NCBI RefSeq assembly: GCF_040289685.1
Contig: NZ_PSLQ01000001.1
Coordinates: 1-64,000 of the forward strand
From: Pyrinomonas sp040289685
Lineage (GTDB): Bacteria > Acidobacteriota > Blastocatellia > Pyrinomonadales > Pyrinomonadaceae
Reading direction: 5' to 3'
Length of the DNA stretch: 64,000 bases
Shown piece by piece: positions 52,875-59,815 of the stretch (position 1 is its first letter; every line of letters begins with the position of its first letter). The position numbers were made by a program, and so were the translations under genes. Under the pieces are notes generated by a model. The model had not been told where the DNA came from. It saw nothing but the letters and a program-made list of their open reading frames with translations, and ran no database searches.

Positions 52875-55800
52875 TCAAGTAGTTAAACGGCGATAGATAT
52901 CCGGCATCTTTTCCGGTAGTCGAAAGACGTCTTGAACGATTGCATAACCGCTCTTTCCGAAGACTTCATCTAGTTGCGCGTCGTCTTCGAGGCCAAAGGC
53001 GATGCAAAAAGGGAATATGCCGCTGGCACGCGCTTCCGCCACAGCGAGGCGCGTATCCTCGCGCGCGTAATGCGTATCGCCATACTCATCATCGGTCGGC
53101 TGCGCGTCGCTCAAAAGAATGAGCAAGCGCGTCGCCTCGGATCGTTCGCTCAAGCGCCGCGTCGCATGTCGGATCGCGGCGCCGAGCCGCGTATTGGATA
53201 ACCACTTCGCTCCACCGATGCGATTGGCGATCAGCTCGCTGTATGGCTCATCGAAACCTTTGAACCGGTAGAAAGAGACGTTGGCTCGTCCGTTGCTCGA
53301 AAAACCATAGATGGCGTAAAGATCGCCGAGCGCATTGAGCGCTTCGCTCATCAACAACAAGGTCTCCTTCTCCGCATCGAGCACGCACTTGTGCGCCGCG
53401 ATGCGGGCGCTCGTCGAGCCGGACATATCGAGGAGAAAACAGACCGCTATCTCGCGTTCGCGGCGTTGGAGTTCGACGTAGATGCGGGCGGACGAAGCGC
53501 GATGCGCGCGTCGGTCAATTACGCGCTCGATCGCCGCTTCAAGATCTATCTCATCCCCGTCAACCTGACCGCGTATGCGCCTCAACCGGACTGGCCGCAA
53601 GAGTTGGAAACGATGGCGCAACTGCTTGATCAGTCCCGAGTGCTCCACACGAGCGCGCTTTACGAAATTTGAGTCGTCGGCTCGCCATTCGCGCTCGATC
53701 ACGCGGCACCAGTGTGGGCGATAATCGCCAAGTCGTGCGTCCCATTCATCGTAGTAGAAAGCATTAGGCACGCATATTTCGTCGAGCGGTTGAGCGGTGC
53801 TCCGCACGGCAGCGCTGGCTCGTAGGTTCGTAGCCGGCGCGTTCCACCAGGGCTGCTCCAACGGCTTCGTGCGAACTCGATCGGGCTTCTCATCCCGCTC
53901 CCGCTGCTCCAGCTTCAATTGCTCGCCAGCACCATCTCGGCCTTCGGCTTCTACTGTCTCCTTCCGCTTCGCTGGCGACTCTTCTCGAAGCCGCTCCTTC
54001 TCCCAACGCAACTCGCTTTCTGGCTCTTCGGGAGCCAGATGTTCGTAAAGCTTCAAGCAAGCGCGAATGGTATCGGCGACGCTCGCTTCCGTCTTGCGAA
54101 CGTAAGTTGTAAGCACCGCTTTCACCTCTCCCAGCCATGAAATCTTCTCCGCATCGGGAGCGCCTTCCGCTCCTTGGCCCAGCGCTTCAGCGAAAAGCAG
54201 TTCAAGGAACGGCTCGTACTTCATCATGTACCGGTCCGGCGGCCGCGAGCTTTTCCGAAAGATCCGCGCCCAATCCAAATCACGACCTAATCCGCGATAT
54301 CGCGAGCGCAAGCGATGCTCGACGCGTGCGTTTTCCAGGATCAGGAAGAGGCGTTGCGCCAGCGCCGTTTGCGGGAAGATGGCGATAAGCGTGCGCCAAT
54401 CGACCTGATCGTTCGAAGAGGCTAGTGGACGATGCGGAAACTTCTTGCACAATTCCAAGCCGAGCGTGCGCAAGCGTTCCGTTCCCACCTCATGAGTTCC
54501 GAATTCGATCTGGCCAGCTCCCTGCGCAGCGAGCACCTTGTAGAAGCGAAAACGCTCCTCCGCGCTTTCGAATCCGACGATCATCTCCGGTAAGCCGACC
54601 ACCTCGCTCGAATCGGGTTCGAGCAGATCATACTTCCAAGGTCTCGAGATCACGGTGAGATCTTTGCCCGTCAACATGCTGAGATAACCCTTGAGCACGG
54701 GCAGAATCTCTTCCAACCGCAGCGCGTCGGAAGCTTCGGCCATTGATCTCTGACTTGCCCGCGACTCCCCCGCGAAATAAGCGATGAGCTTATTGCCTTC
54801 GAAAGAGGAAGCGAGTCCGCGACTTATCCAATCCCGATATGCATTGAGCGACAACCGCGCGAGCAAAACCGGACTCACCTCATAGCACCGGATCGCAGCG
54901 ACCAAGCTGCGTTCGGCGATCGAAGCCGTGCCATCAAGCACGGCGCCGACAAAAGCCTTCCCTTCGCCACCTCGCGCCAAACCGAGCGTGACCAGAGCAT
55001 CGGTCGCCTCTTCGGCCCGCATCGTAAAATTATCGAAGGTCGCGCCCTCGACGCTGGCGAACCGATCACAAAGCGCAGCCCATTTACCGATCAATGCTGC
55101 ATCTTCGAATCGGGCGAACTTCACCCCGCAGATGAAGAAACGAACTGCGCTGACCGCATCGACGGCGATGAACCGCTCCACATGACGCAACAAGAGATCG
55201 CTCGACTCCCGAGCGGGGCTGGGCGGATCGCCCGCTCGTTCAATCAAAGGCGAGGCGGCTTCGAACAGATCCACGGCGAGCTTTGCCGGCAATCGCTCGA
55301 CGAGGTCGAGCACACGAAGCAAAAAGTCCTCGCGCCCTTCATCACCGTACTGCTGGACGATTTCTGCTGTTCGGCGCAGAAAGACGCGACAGTAACCGAG
55401 CGACTTGGAACTAAGATTCAATGCCGCCTCGATCAATCGTGCGCTCAGTGTTTGATCGCGCGTCTGCGCTGCGATGGTCATGTTCAAGCGCAAACAATCG
55501 CGCAGTGCCTCGCGACCGTAGATCTGTACTATGCGGCTGCAAAGCGCGAGAAGGCGCGGGCGGATCGAAGGCGATATACTGACGACCACGTCCGTGCCTT
55601 TGCGGAAGAATTCGTCAGCCAGCGATGGGTCAACGCGCGCCAGTCTTATGCTGCAATCGACCCAACGAACCAAGTCCTTTGGATCGAGTCGAGGCGAAAC
55701 GCGCCGAAAAGCGCGGAGAAAATCCCAAGCTAGATCGAACGAGTGGGAGGAAATCCACGACCAGGCGTGCGCCGCGCGCCGCCAACTCTCGATTCGCTCG

Positions 55801-55898
55801 CGTCTGGCATCGCCTTGCGCGGGCGGGCGATTCGCAACAGATCCCTCTGCTTGGGGCGAGATGCCGGAATCAAACCTTCGTCTCCTCAGTTGACGCAA
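52875..55898 (-). CDS. NorD-like von Willebrand factor A protein under a fluoride riboswitch
   Basis: 1007 residues. The C-terminal quarter is a NorD/CoxE-type VWA domain: VPNAFYYDEWDARLGDYRPHWCRVIEREW, LRHRFQLLRPVRLRRIRGQVDGDEIDLEAAIERVIDRRA, then the MIDAS motif VCFLLDMSGSTSA with Asp824, and LLILLSDAQPTDDEYGDTHYAREDT. The first 600 residues are helical repeat-like and carry no catalytic motif I know. NorD proteins usually work with a MoxR-type AAA+ partner (NorQ) in metalloenzyme maturation; no such ATPase is adjacent. The start is TTG 55898, with GGAG eight bases upstream lying within the riboswitch terminator hairpin. No signal peptide. Confidence 0.85.
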   Translation of the reverse strand: MRQLRRRRFDSGISPQAEGSVANRPPAQGDARRERIESWRRAAHAWSWISSHSFDLAWDFLRAFRRVSPRLDPKDLVRWVDCSIRLARVDPSLADEFFRKGTDVVVSISPSIRPRLLALCSRIVQIYGREALRDCLRLNMTIAAQTRDQTLSARLIEAALNLSSKSLGYCRVFLRRTAEIVQQYGDEGREDFLLRVLDLVERLPAKLAVDLFEAASPLIERAGDPPSPARESSDLLLRHVERFIAVDAVSAVRFFICGVKFARFEDAALIGKWAALCDRFASVEGATFDNFTMRAEEATDALVTLGLARGGEGKAFVGAVLDGTASIAERSLVAAIRCYEVSPVLLARLSLNAYRDWISRGLASSFEGNKLIAYFAGESRASQRSMAEASDALRLEEILPVLKGYLSMLTGKDLTVISRPWKYDLLEPDSSEVVGLPEMIVGFESAEERFRFYKVLAAQGAGQIEFGTHEVGTERLRTLGLELCKKFPHRPLASSNDQVDWRTLIAIFPQTALAQRLFLILENARVEHRLRSRYRGLGRDLDWARIFRKSSRPPDRYMMKYEPFLELLFAEALGQGAEGAPDAEKISWLGEVKAVLTTYVRKTEASVADTIRACLKLYEHLAPEEPESELRWEKERLREESPAKRKETVEAEGRDGAGEQLKLEQRERDEKPDRVRTKPLEQPWWNAPATNLRASAAVRSTAQPLDEICVPNAFYYDEWDARLGDYRPHWCRVIEREWRADDSNFVKRARVEHSGLIKQLRHRFQLLRPVRLRRIRGQVDGDEIDLEAAIERVIDRRAHRASSARIYVELQRREREIAVCFLLDMSGSTSARIAAHKCVLDAEKETLLLMSEALNALGDLYAIYGFSSNGRANVSFYRFKGFDEPYSELIANRIGGAKWLSNTRLGAAIRHATRRLSERSEATRLLILLSDAQPTDDEYGDTHYAREDTRLAVAEARASGIFPFCIAFGLEDDAQLDEVFGKSGYAIVQDVFRLPEKMPDIYRRLTT

Positions 55899-55944
55899 AA
55901 GAAAAACTCCTTTCCGAAACTTGACCGAGCTTCGAAACAGGAGT
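55897..55944 (-). terminator. Riboswitch-linked hairpin containing the ribosome site of the VWA gene
   Basis: On the minus strand ACTCCT (end of the aptamer) can pair with AGGAGT 30 bases downstream, with partial pairing inside, and TTTTTCTTTT follows. The AGGAG of the distal arm is also the Shine-Dalgarno for TTG 55898, so the same hairpin can stop transcription and hide the ribosome site. Fluoride-bound aptamer would sequester ACTCCT and release it. Confidence 0.7.
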
Positions 55945-55988
55945 CATCAACTGCCAATCGCAGTGGTTGATGGTGGACTCCATCACCC
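55939..55988 (-). promoter_or_regulatory. Fluoride (crcB) riboswitch 1
   Basis: Minus-strand aptamer beginning GGTGATGGAGTCCACC, then AUCAACC, a P3 helix ACTGC-GATTG-GCAGT, and the conserved TGATGACTCCT end. The first stem differs from the other two copies (GGT/ACC in place of GGC/GCC) but pairing is kept, which is compensatory change and strong support for a functional RNA. It leads the NorD-like VWA gene. Confidence 0.88.
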
Positions 55989-56003
55989 TGAGTTACCGGT
56001 CCT

Positions 56004-56033
56004 ATTTTAGACCGCTGCGATCAAACGGTGCAA
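56004..56033 (-). promoter_or_regulatory. Candidate promoter for riboswitch 1
   Basis: Minus strand: TTGCAC (56028-56033), 18 bases, TAAAAT (56004-56009), placing the transcript start shortly before the aptamer. Confidence 0.5.
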
Positions 56034-56074
56034 CGCGCTGCGTCGGATCTGCGGACCAATCTTCCTTCAGCTCC

Positions 56075-56491
56075 TCACTTGACAACGGTGACGGGACAAT
56101 GGGCGTAGCGCAGGACCCTTTCGGAGATTGAACCCAATATCCAACGCGTTACGCGCGTTCTTCCGCGCCGACCCATGATGATCATGTCAGCGCGACAGTC
56201 TTCGGCGTGCCGTATGATCTGTTCAGCTGGATGTCCCGCAGCGATGTGCGCTTCGAATTCGATGCCGAGATGGTCAGCCCGCTTCTGTAGGTGGGCGGCC
56301 TCGCTCAACAAATGCTCCCGCTCGTGATCGAGCAGTTCGGCGATTTCAACCGAGGTGGCTGGTTCGGGCAGCTGAATGACGCTGATGACAAACAGCTTCG
56401 CCCGAAATCTGCCGGCTATTTCGAGCCCGAGTTCAAAAGCTTTGCGCGATTGCTCGGAGCCATCGAAGGCAACAAGAATCCGCTCCAACAT
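56075..56491 (-). CDS. Universal stress protein, UspA family
   Basis: 138 residues. RILVAFDGSEQSRKAFELGLEIAG at the N-terminus and the ATP-binding MGRRGRTRVTRWILGSISERVLRYAHCPVTVVK at the C-terminus (GxxG followed by nine residues and GS) place it in the ATP-binding Usp group. It begins 11 bases after the antiporter stop on the same strand, so it shares the riboswitch-2 transcript. Usp genes are among those found in fluoride regulons. Confidence 0.93.
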   Translation of the reverse strand: MLERILVAFDGSEQSRKAFELGLEIAGRFRAKLFVISVIQLPEPATSVEIAELLDHEREHLLSEAAHLQKRADHLGIEFEAHIAAGHPAEQIIRHAEDCRADMIIMGRRGRTRVTRWILGSISERVLRYAHCPVTVVK

Positions 56492-56502
56492 CTTTTACCT
56501 CC

Positions 56503-57705
56503 TCAAAGTGAAGTCGATGAGCCGACGACCTCCGGCTCACGCTCCGATTCCGATGTCACAGACAGAAGATGTCTCGGAAGGAAGAAAGCATTGCCGATCA
56601 TAGTCGGCACCACGGCGCTGGCGATCACCGTCGCCACAATGTAGGAATACTGCGCCCGATCTATGATCCCATGTGAGAAACCGAAGAGCGCCGAGATCGT
56701 TCCGAAAGTCAGTCCCGTTGACATCAGCATCGTCGTATAGATGCTTTCTTCTTTGCCGTAACGATAGATCTTCGTCGTCGGGAAGACTCCGATGAACTTC
56801 GTCACCGACTTAGCCAGAAACAAGATGACGAAGACAAGCGGCGCGCTGAGCAGAGCGGGGATGGAGACGAAAGAGCCGGCGCGGATGAAGTAGAAAGGCG
56901 TCAGCAATCCGAAGGTCAAAGTCCGCAATCGCCGGATCAAAGCATGATCTTTACCGACTGTGCCCGCCAACACCATCCCGATCAAGTAAGCAGGTAGAAC
57001 CGCCTCGCTTTCCGCCCAAGCGGCCAATCCTCCCATCCCGAAGAGGAGGAAGAGCAGATATTTTGCCTCAAGCTCTGAAACCCGATTGCTGTAGCGACGG
57101 AAGAAACGCGGCGTAAGCCAAGGCAAAATCGCAAAGACGGTGATGGAGGCAATGATGAAGATCGCTGTTTTCAGCGTGAACGGCGCGAAGATCAGACCGA
57201 GCGCGATGACCGTACCTAGATCATTGACGAAACAGGCCGCGAGGATCGTCTTGCCGAACGAGGTGTTGTTCAAGCCCAGTTCCAGCATGACAGCGTAAAC
57301 GACAGCAACCGATGTCGTCGAAAGCGCCACGCCGACCAACCATGCGGGTCTAGCGGGCCAACCCAAAAGGTAGCGCGCGACGGCCGCGCAACCGAGGAAA
57401 GGGGCGAAGAATCCCGCCAGCCCAATGACCGTTGTCTCCTTCCAACGTGCGCTGATGACCTCAGGATCGAGTTCCGCGCCGGCTAAAAACGTCAGCACAA
57501 TGGCGCCAGCGCCAGCGAGGAAAGTGATCCACGGCTGTTGCGTGCCGAGAAAAGCTGCGCCGATCGTCGCGCCGATGACGAGCTGCGCGACCGTGCCGAC
57601 GATGATCTCGGAGAGCGCCGTCGAGATGCGCAGCTTTATGGCGAGCAATACGGCGATCAACGCCAACCCGATCCAGACGGAGGCGAGAAACCACACTTGA
57701 GCCAT
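56503..57705 (-). CDS. Cation:proton antiporter (CPA family) under a fluoride riboswitch
   Basis: 400 residues with about 12 membrane helices and no cytoplasmic regulatory domain. The core ion-binding helix carries CFVNDLGTV with Asn161-Asp162: an ND pair, as in electroneutral exchangers, where CPA2 members usually have DD. Other markers are FLAGAELDPEV and VGVALSTTSVAVVYAVMLELGL. I place the start at ATG 57705, which has GGGAGGTG five bases upstream; a longer frame to 57768 runs into the riboswitch terminator and cannot be the true start. It presumably helps restore pH and ion balance when HF enters the cell (inference). Confidence 0.92.
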   Translation of the reverse strand: MAQVWFLASVWIGLALIAVLLAIKLRISTALSEIIVGTVAQLVIGATIGAAFLGTQQPWITFLAGAGAIVLTFLAGAELDPEVISARWKETTVIGLAGFFAPFLGCAAVARYLLGWPARPAWLVGVALSTTSVAVVYAVMLELGLNNTSFGKTILAACFVNDLGTVIALGLIFAPFTLKTAIFIIASITVFAILPWLTPRFFRRYSNRVSELEAKYLLFLLFGMGGLAAWAESEAVLPAYLIGMVLAGTVGKDHALIRRLRTLTFGLLTPFYFIRAGSFVSIPALLSAPLVFVILFLAKSVTKFIGVFPTTKIYRYGKEESIYTTMLMSTGLTFGTISALFGFSHGIIDRAQYSYIVATVIASAVVPTMIGNAFFLPRHLLSVTSESEREPEVVGSSTSL

Positions 57706-57736
57706 CAAAGCACCTCCCTGATGAGCGATCGTGCCC

Positions 57737-57779
57737 AAAATAAAAACTCCCGCACCGCTCAACGTCACGATGCAGGAGT
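57737..57779 (-). terminator. Terminator of riboswitch 2
   Basis: Minus strand: a 12-bp stem (57768-57779 with 57746-57757, including G-U pairs) followed by TTTTTATTTT. Its 5' arm overlaps the ACTCCT end of the aptamer, the classic mutually exclusive arrangement. Confidence 0.88.
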
Positions 57780-57824
57780 CATCAGTCCAAATCTCTTGGA
57801 CGCTTTTAGGCGAACTCCATCGCC
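57774..57824 (-). promoter_or_regulatory. Fluoride (crcB) riboswitch 2
   Basis: Minus strand GGCGATGGAGTTCGCC, then TAAAAGC, a P3 helix GTCCAA...TTTGGAC, and TGATGACTCCT. Nearly identical to well-known crcB-motif RNAs in its conserved positions. It leads the antiporter and UspA genes. Confidence 0.95.
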
Positions 57825-57838
57825 TTTTTTCCGGTGCT

Positions 57839-57868
57839 ATTATTTTCCGTTTCCCGTGAAAGCGTCAA
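57839..57868 (-). promoter_or_regulatory. Promoter for riboswitch 2
   Basis: Minus strand TTGACG (57863-57868), 18 bases, AATAAT (57839-57844): five of six matches in each box. Transcription would start about eight bases before the aptamer. Confidence 0.7.
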
Positions 57869-57912
57869 GCCGTTTGGCGAGAATTTCATGAACGGGCCCA
57901 TAACTTTCCTTA

Positions 57913-57940
57913 TGGACTTTTTCGTCTCGCCATGTAAAAT
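57913..57940 (+). promoter_or_regulatory. Promoter for riboswitch 3 (crcB)
   Basis: TGGACT (57913-57918), 16 bases, TAAAAT (57935-57940). The -10 box is good and the -35 moderate. It is divergent from, and lies about 45 bases from, the riboswitch-2 promoter. Confidence 0.5.
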
Positions 57941-57957
57941 AGTGAATGAAAATTCGT

Positions 57958-58016
57958 GGCGATGGGGTTCGCCGTATAAGCATCTCGGCTGTGATGAGTC
58001 GGGATTGATGACTCCT
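57958..58016 (+). promoter_or_regulatory. Fluoride (crcB) riboswitch 3
   Basis: GGCGATGGGGTTCGCC, then GTATAAGC, a P3 helix with ATCTCG pairing CGGGAT, and TGATGACTCCT. It directly precedes the fluoride channel gene crcB, the original and best-tested partner of this RNA. Confidence 0.95.
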
Positions 58017-58050
58017 TTTCAAGTGCGCTTGAAAAGGAGTCATCGCCTTT
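58008..58050 (+). terminator. Hairpin terminator of riboswitch 3
   Basis: A perfect 16-bp stem, 58008-58023 with 58028-58043, closed by a TGCG loop. Its 5' arm includes the aptamer's ACTCC. The following T-tract is poor (CGCCTTTAT), so termination may be incomplete and leave basal crcB expression. Confidence 0.75.
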
Positions 58051-58084
58051 ATGGGAGCGAAAGACTGAATTGGGAGAGAATCGA

Positions 58085-58606
58085 GTGGACACCTTCACGA
58101 AGTATTTGACAGTGGCCGTCGGTGGAGCGCTTGGGGCGATCTTGCGCTATTACCTGAGCGGCTCCGTCTTATCGCGCGCCGCCGCCCCTTTTCCGACGGC
58201 GACTTTCGTCATCAACGTCAGCGGGTCGTTCATCATCGGTTTCTTTCTGACGCTCGTGACCGAACATTTTACGGTCAATCCGCACTTGCGATTGTTGGTT
58301 GCCGTCGGATTCGTCGGCGCGTACACGACCTTTTCGACCTTCGAGTATGAAACGGCGCGATTGATCGAGGACAGGAATCTGTTTCACGCCCTGCTCTACG
58401 TCGTTCTGAGCTTCGCCGTCGGCCTGATCGCGGTTTGGGGCGGCATCTTCGCGGCGCGATGGGTGGCGGGAGCGCCCATGCTGAACGGACTCATGAAGAT
58501 GGAAACGGCGCTGCAAGCCGAAGAGAAAACGCCTGAAACGAGCCAGATGCAGTTCGATGACCTGAGCGAACCTCAGGAGCGCGTGCGAACCGAAGAGCGA
58601 TCATGA
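58085..58606 (+). CDS. crcB: Fluoride channel CrcB (Fluc)
   Basis: Inner-membrane fluoride exporter channel that works as a dual-topology dimer. Conserved motifs: VAVGGALGAILRYYL, TATFVINVSGSFIIGFFLTLV with the pore Asn, and VGFVGAYTTFSTFEYETARL with the Phe residues of the fluoride track; four helices in all. The start is GTG 58085 with GGGAGAG eight bases upstream. At 173 residues it is longer than usual (about 125) because of a 45-residue soluble C-terminal tail (ALQAEEKTPETSQMQFDDLSE...). It is first in a five-gene operon behind a fluoride riboswitch. Confidence 0.96.
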   Translation: MDTFTKYLTVAVGGALGAILRYYLSGSVLSRAAAPFPTATFVINVSGSFIIGFFLTLVTEHFTVNPHLRLLVAVGFVGAYTTFSTFEYETARLIEDRNLFHALLYVVLSFAVGLIAVWGGIFAARWVAGAPMLNGLMKMETALQAEEKTPETSQMQFDDLSEPQERVRTEERS

Positions 58607-58622
58607 CGAAGGGGATGGGAAG

Positions 58623-59021
58623 ATGAGCTTGTACGAGTGTATCGGTGAACGGAGCACAAGGGGTGCCGCCGAGAAGCGAAGGCACGATGCGATGAAGATG
58701 ACCATCTTCATCGGAGGCGATGAACGGCGCGGACGCCGTGCGCTCCGCGAGCTGGTGCTCGAAACGCTGCGTGAGCTGAACGTTATGGGCGCGACCGTAG
58801 AGAAAGGCGTGATGGGATACGGCATCAATCGCACCATCCATTCCACCTTGAATGAAGTGACGATGGAGAACTTACCGATCATCATCGAAGCGGTCGATGA
58901 GGGCGGCAAGCTGCGAGCGGTTGCTGAACGCATCGCCGATCTCTTGGGCTCGCATGGGCTCGTGCAAATACAACCGACGACCGTGCTCCTCAAAAGGGGA
59001 GGAGAAAGCGCTGATGCTTGA
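58623..59021 (+). CDS. DUF190 protein (PII-like fold)
   Basis: DUF190 proteins resemble PII signalling proteins and often neighbour crcB; their function is unknown. MKMTIFIGGDERRGRRALRELVLETLRELNVMGATVEKGVMGYGINRTIHS is the family core, with IIIEAVDEGGKLRAVAERIADLLG completing the fold. ATG 58623 follows GGGATGGGAAG; ATG 58692 at MKMTIF would give the standard length, so the first 23 residues may not be translated. It begins 16 bases after crcB. Its 3' end forms the first half of a 71-base duplication. Confidence 0.85.
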   Translation: MSLYECIGERSTRGAAEKRRHDAMKMTIFIGGDERRGRRALRELVLETLRELNVMGATVEKGVMGYGINRTIHSTLNEVTMENLPIIIEAVDEGGKLRAVAERIADLLGSHGLVQIQPTTVLLKRGGESADA

Positions 59022-59095
59022 AAGGCGCAAGCCGGGAGAAGAGGGTAGCGATCTGATGCTTCAAAAGGGGAGGAGAAAGCGCTGATGCTCGAAAG
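58990..59095 (+). repeat. Direct repeat with 71-base offset at the DUF190/DUF190 junction
   Basis: 58990-59024 and 59061-59095 agree at 34 of 35 positions (first 29 identical; the one difference is a transition). The repeat carries the Shine-Dalgarno GGGGAGGAG, the stop region of the first gene and an ATG with the codons for Met-Leu-Glu-Arg. It looks like a tandem duplication of the second gene's start whose remaining part has decayed. Confidence 0.9.
59014..59085 (+). CDS. Micro-ORF, 23 codons, in the first junction duplication
   Basis: The frame starts MLERRKPGEEG, overlaps the previous stop and ends in a TGA that overlaps the next ATG (59085). It has a full Shine-Dalgarno, so it could be translated and couple the two DUF190 genes. 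It is probably the relic of a duplicated gene start and not a functional peptide. Confidence 0.3.
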   Translation: MLERRKPGEEGSDLMLQKGRRKR

Positions 59096-59804
59096 AGGAC
59101 CGGCTAGGAAGCTCGTCGTGTACGTCAACGCCACACAACATTACCGCGGTGAGCCGACTTACGAAGCGATCGTGAAATTCCTTCATCGTCATGGATGCGC
59201 TGGAGCGACCGTTACGCGCGCCGTTGCCGGATACGGCGCGAGCGGGAAGCTGCACGAAGCGCACCTGTTCAGCATTACCGACGATGTGCCGATGAGGATC
59301 GAAGCGGTGGATTCGGCGCAGAAGATCGAAGCCCTACTCCCTTGGATCTACGAGATGGTCGAGCACGGATTGATCGAAGTCCAAGACACCGAGGTCATCA
59401 AACACACGACCCATGGAGAACCGGAAAAGGAGCGACCGAAGATGAAACACGAGAAGCTCGAAGGCCAAGCCAAAATGGTGCGCATCTACATCGGCGAGGA
59501 CGATCGGTGGGAAGGCGAACCGCTCTACGAGGCGATCGTCAAGAAGCTGCGCATGATGGACATCGCTGGAGCGACCGTTTACCGCGGGCTGATGGGCTAC
59601 GGTGGATCGCAGCGCGTCCACCGTTCGGGTTGGCTTGGCCTATCGAGAGATCTGCCGATCATGATCACGGTCGTTGACGCTGAAGAGAAGATACGTCGCA
59701 TTCTGCCGATTCTCGATGAGATGGTGGACGAAGGGTTGGTCGTCCTCTCCGACGTCGAGATCATCAAATATACGCACGCGTCGGAGGCCGGATCGAAAGA
59801 GTAA
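59085..59804 (+). CDS. Tandem double DUF190 protein
   Basis: 239 residues made of two DUF190 units, about 1-110 (KLVVYVNATQHYRGEPTYEAIVKFLHRHGCAGATVTRAVAGYG) and 125-235 (KMVRIYIGEDDRWEGEPLYEAIVKKLRMMDIAGATVYRGLMGYG), joined by a charged linker. With the upstream gene this gives three DUF190 domains per operon, enough for a PII-like trimer built from unequal parts (inference). ATG 59085 has GGGGAGGAG upstream, supplied by the second copy of the direct repeat. Confidence 0.85.
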   Translation: MLERGPARKLVVYVNATQHYRGEPTYEAIVKFLHRHGCAGATVTRAVAGYGASGKLHEAHLFSITDDVPMRIEAVDSAQKIEALLPWIYEMVEHGLIEVQDTEVIKHTTHGEPEKERPKMKHEKLEGQAKMVRIYIGEDDRWEGEPLYEAIVKKLRMMDIAGATVYRGLMGYGGSQRVHRSGWLGLSRDLPIMITVVDAEEKIRRILPILDEMVDEGLVVLSDVEIIKYTHASEAGSKE

Positions 59805-59815
59805 TTCGATATCAC

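Noticed and set aside
58036..58047. GGAGTCATCGCC, which looked like a fourth fluoride aptamer on the minus strand
   Set aside because: It is the 3' arm of the riboswitch-3 hairpin; no aptamer stem or P3 helix surrounds it.
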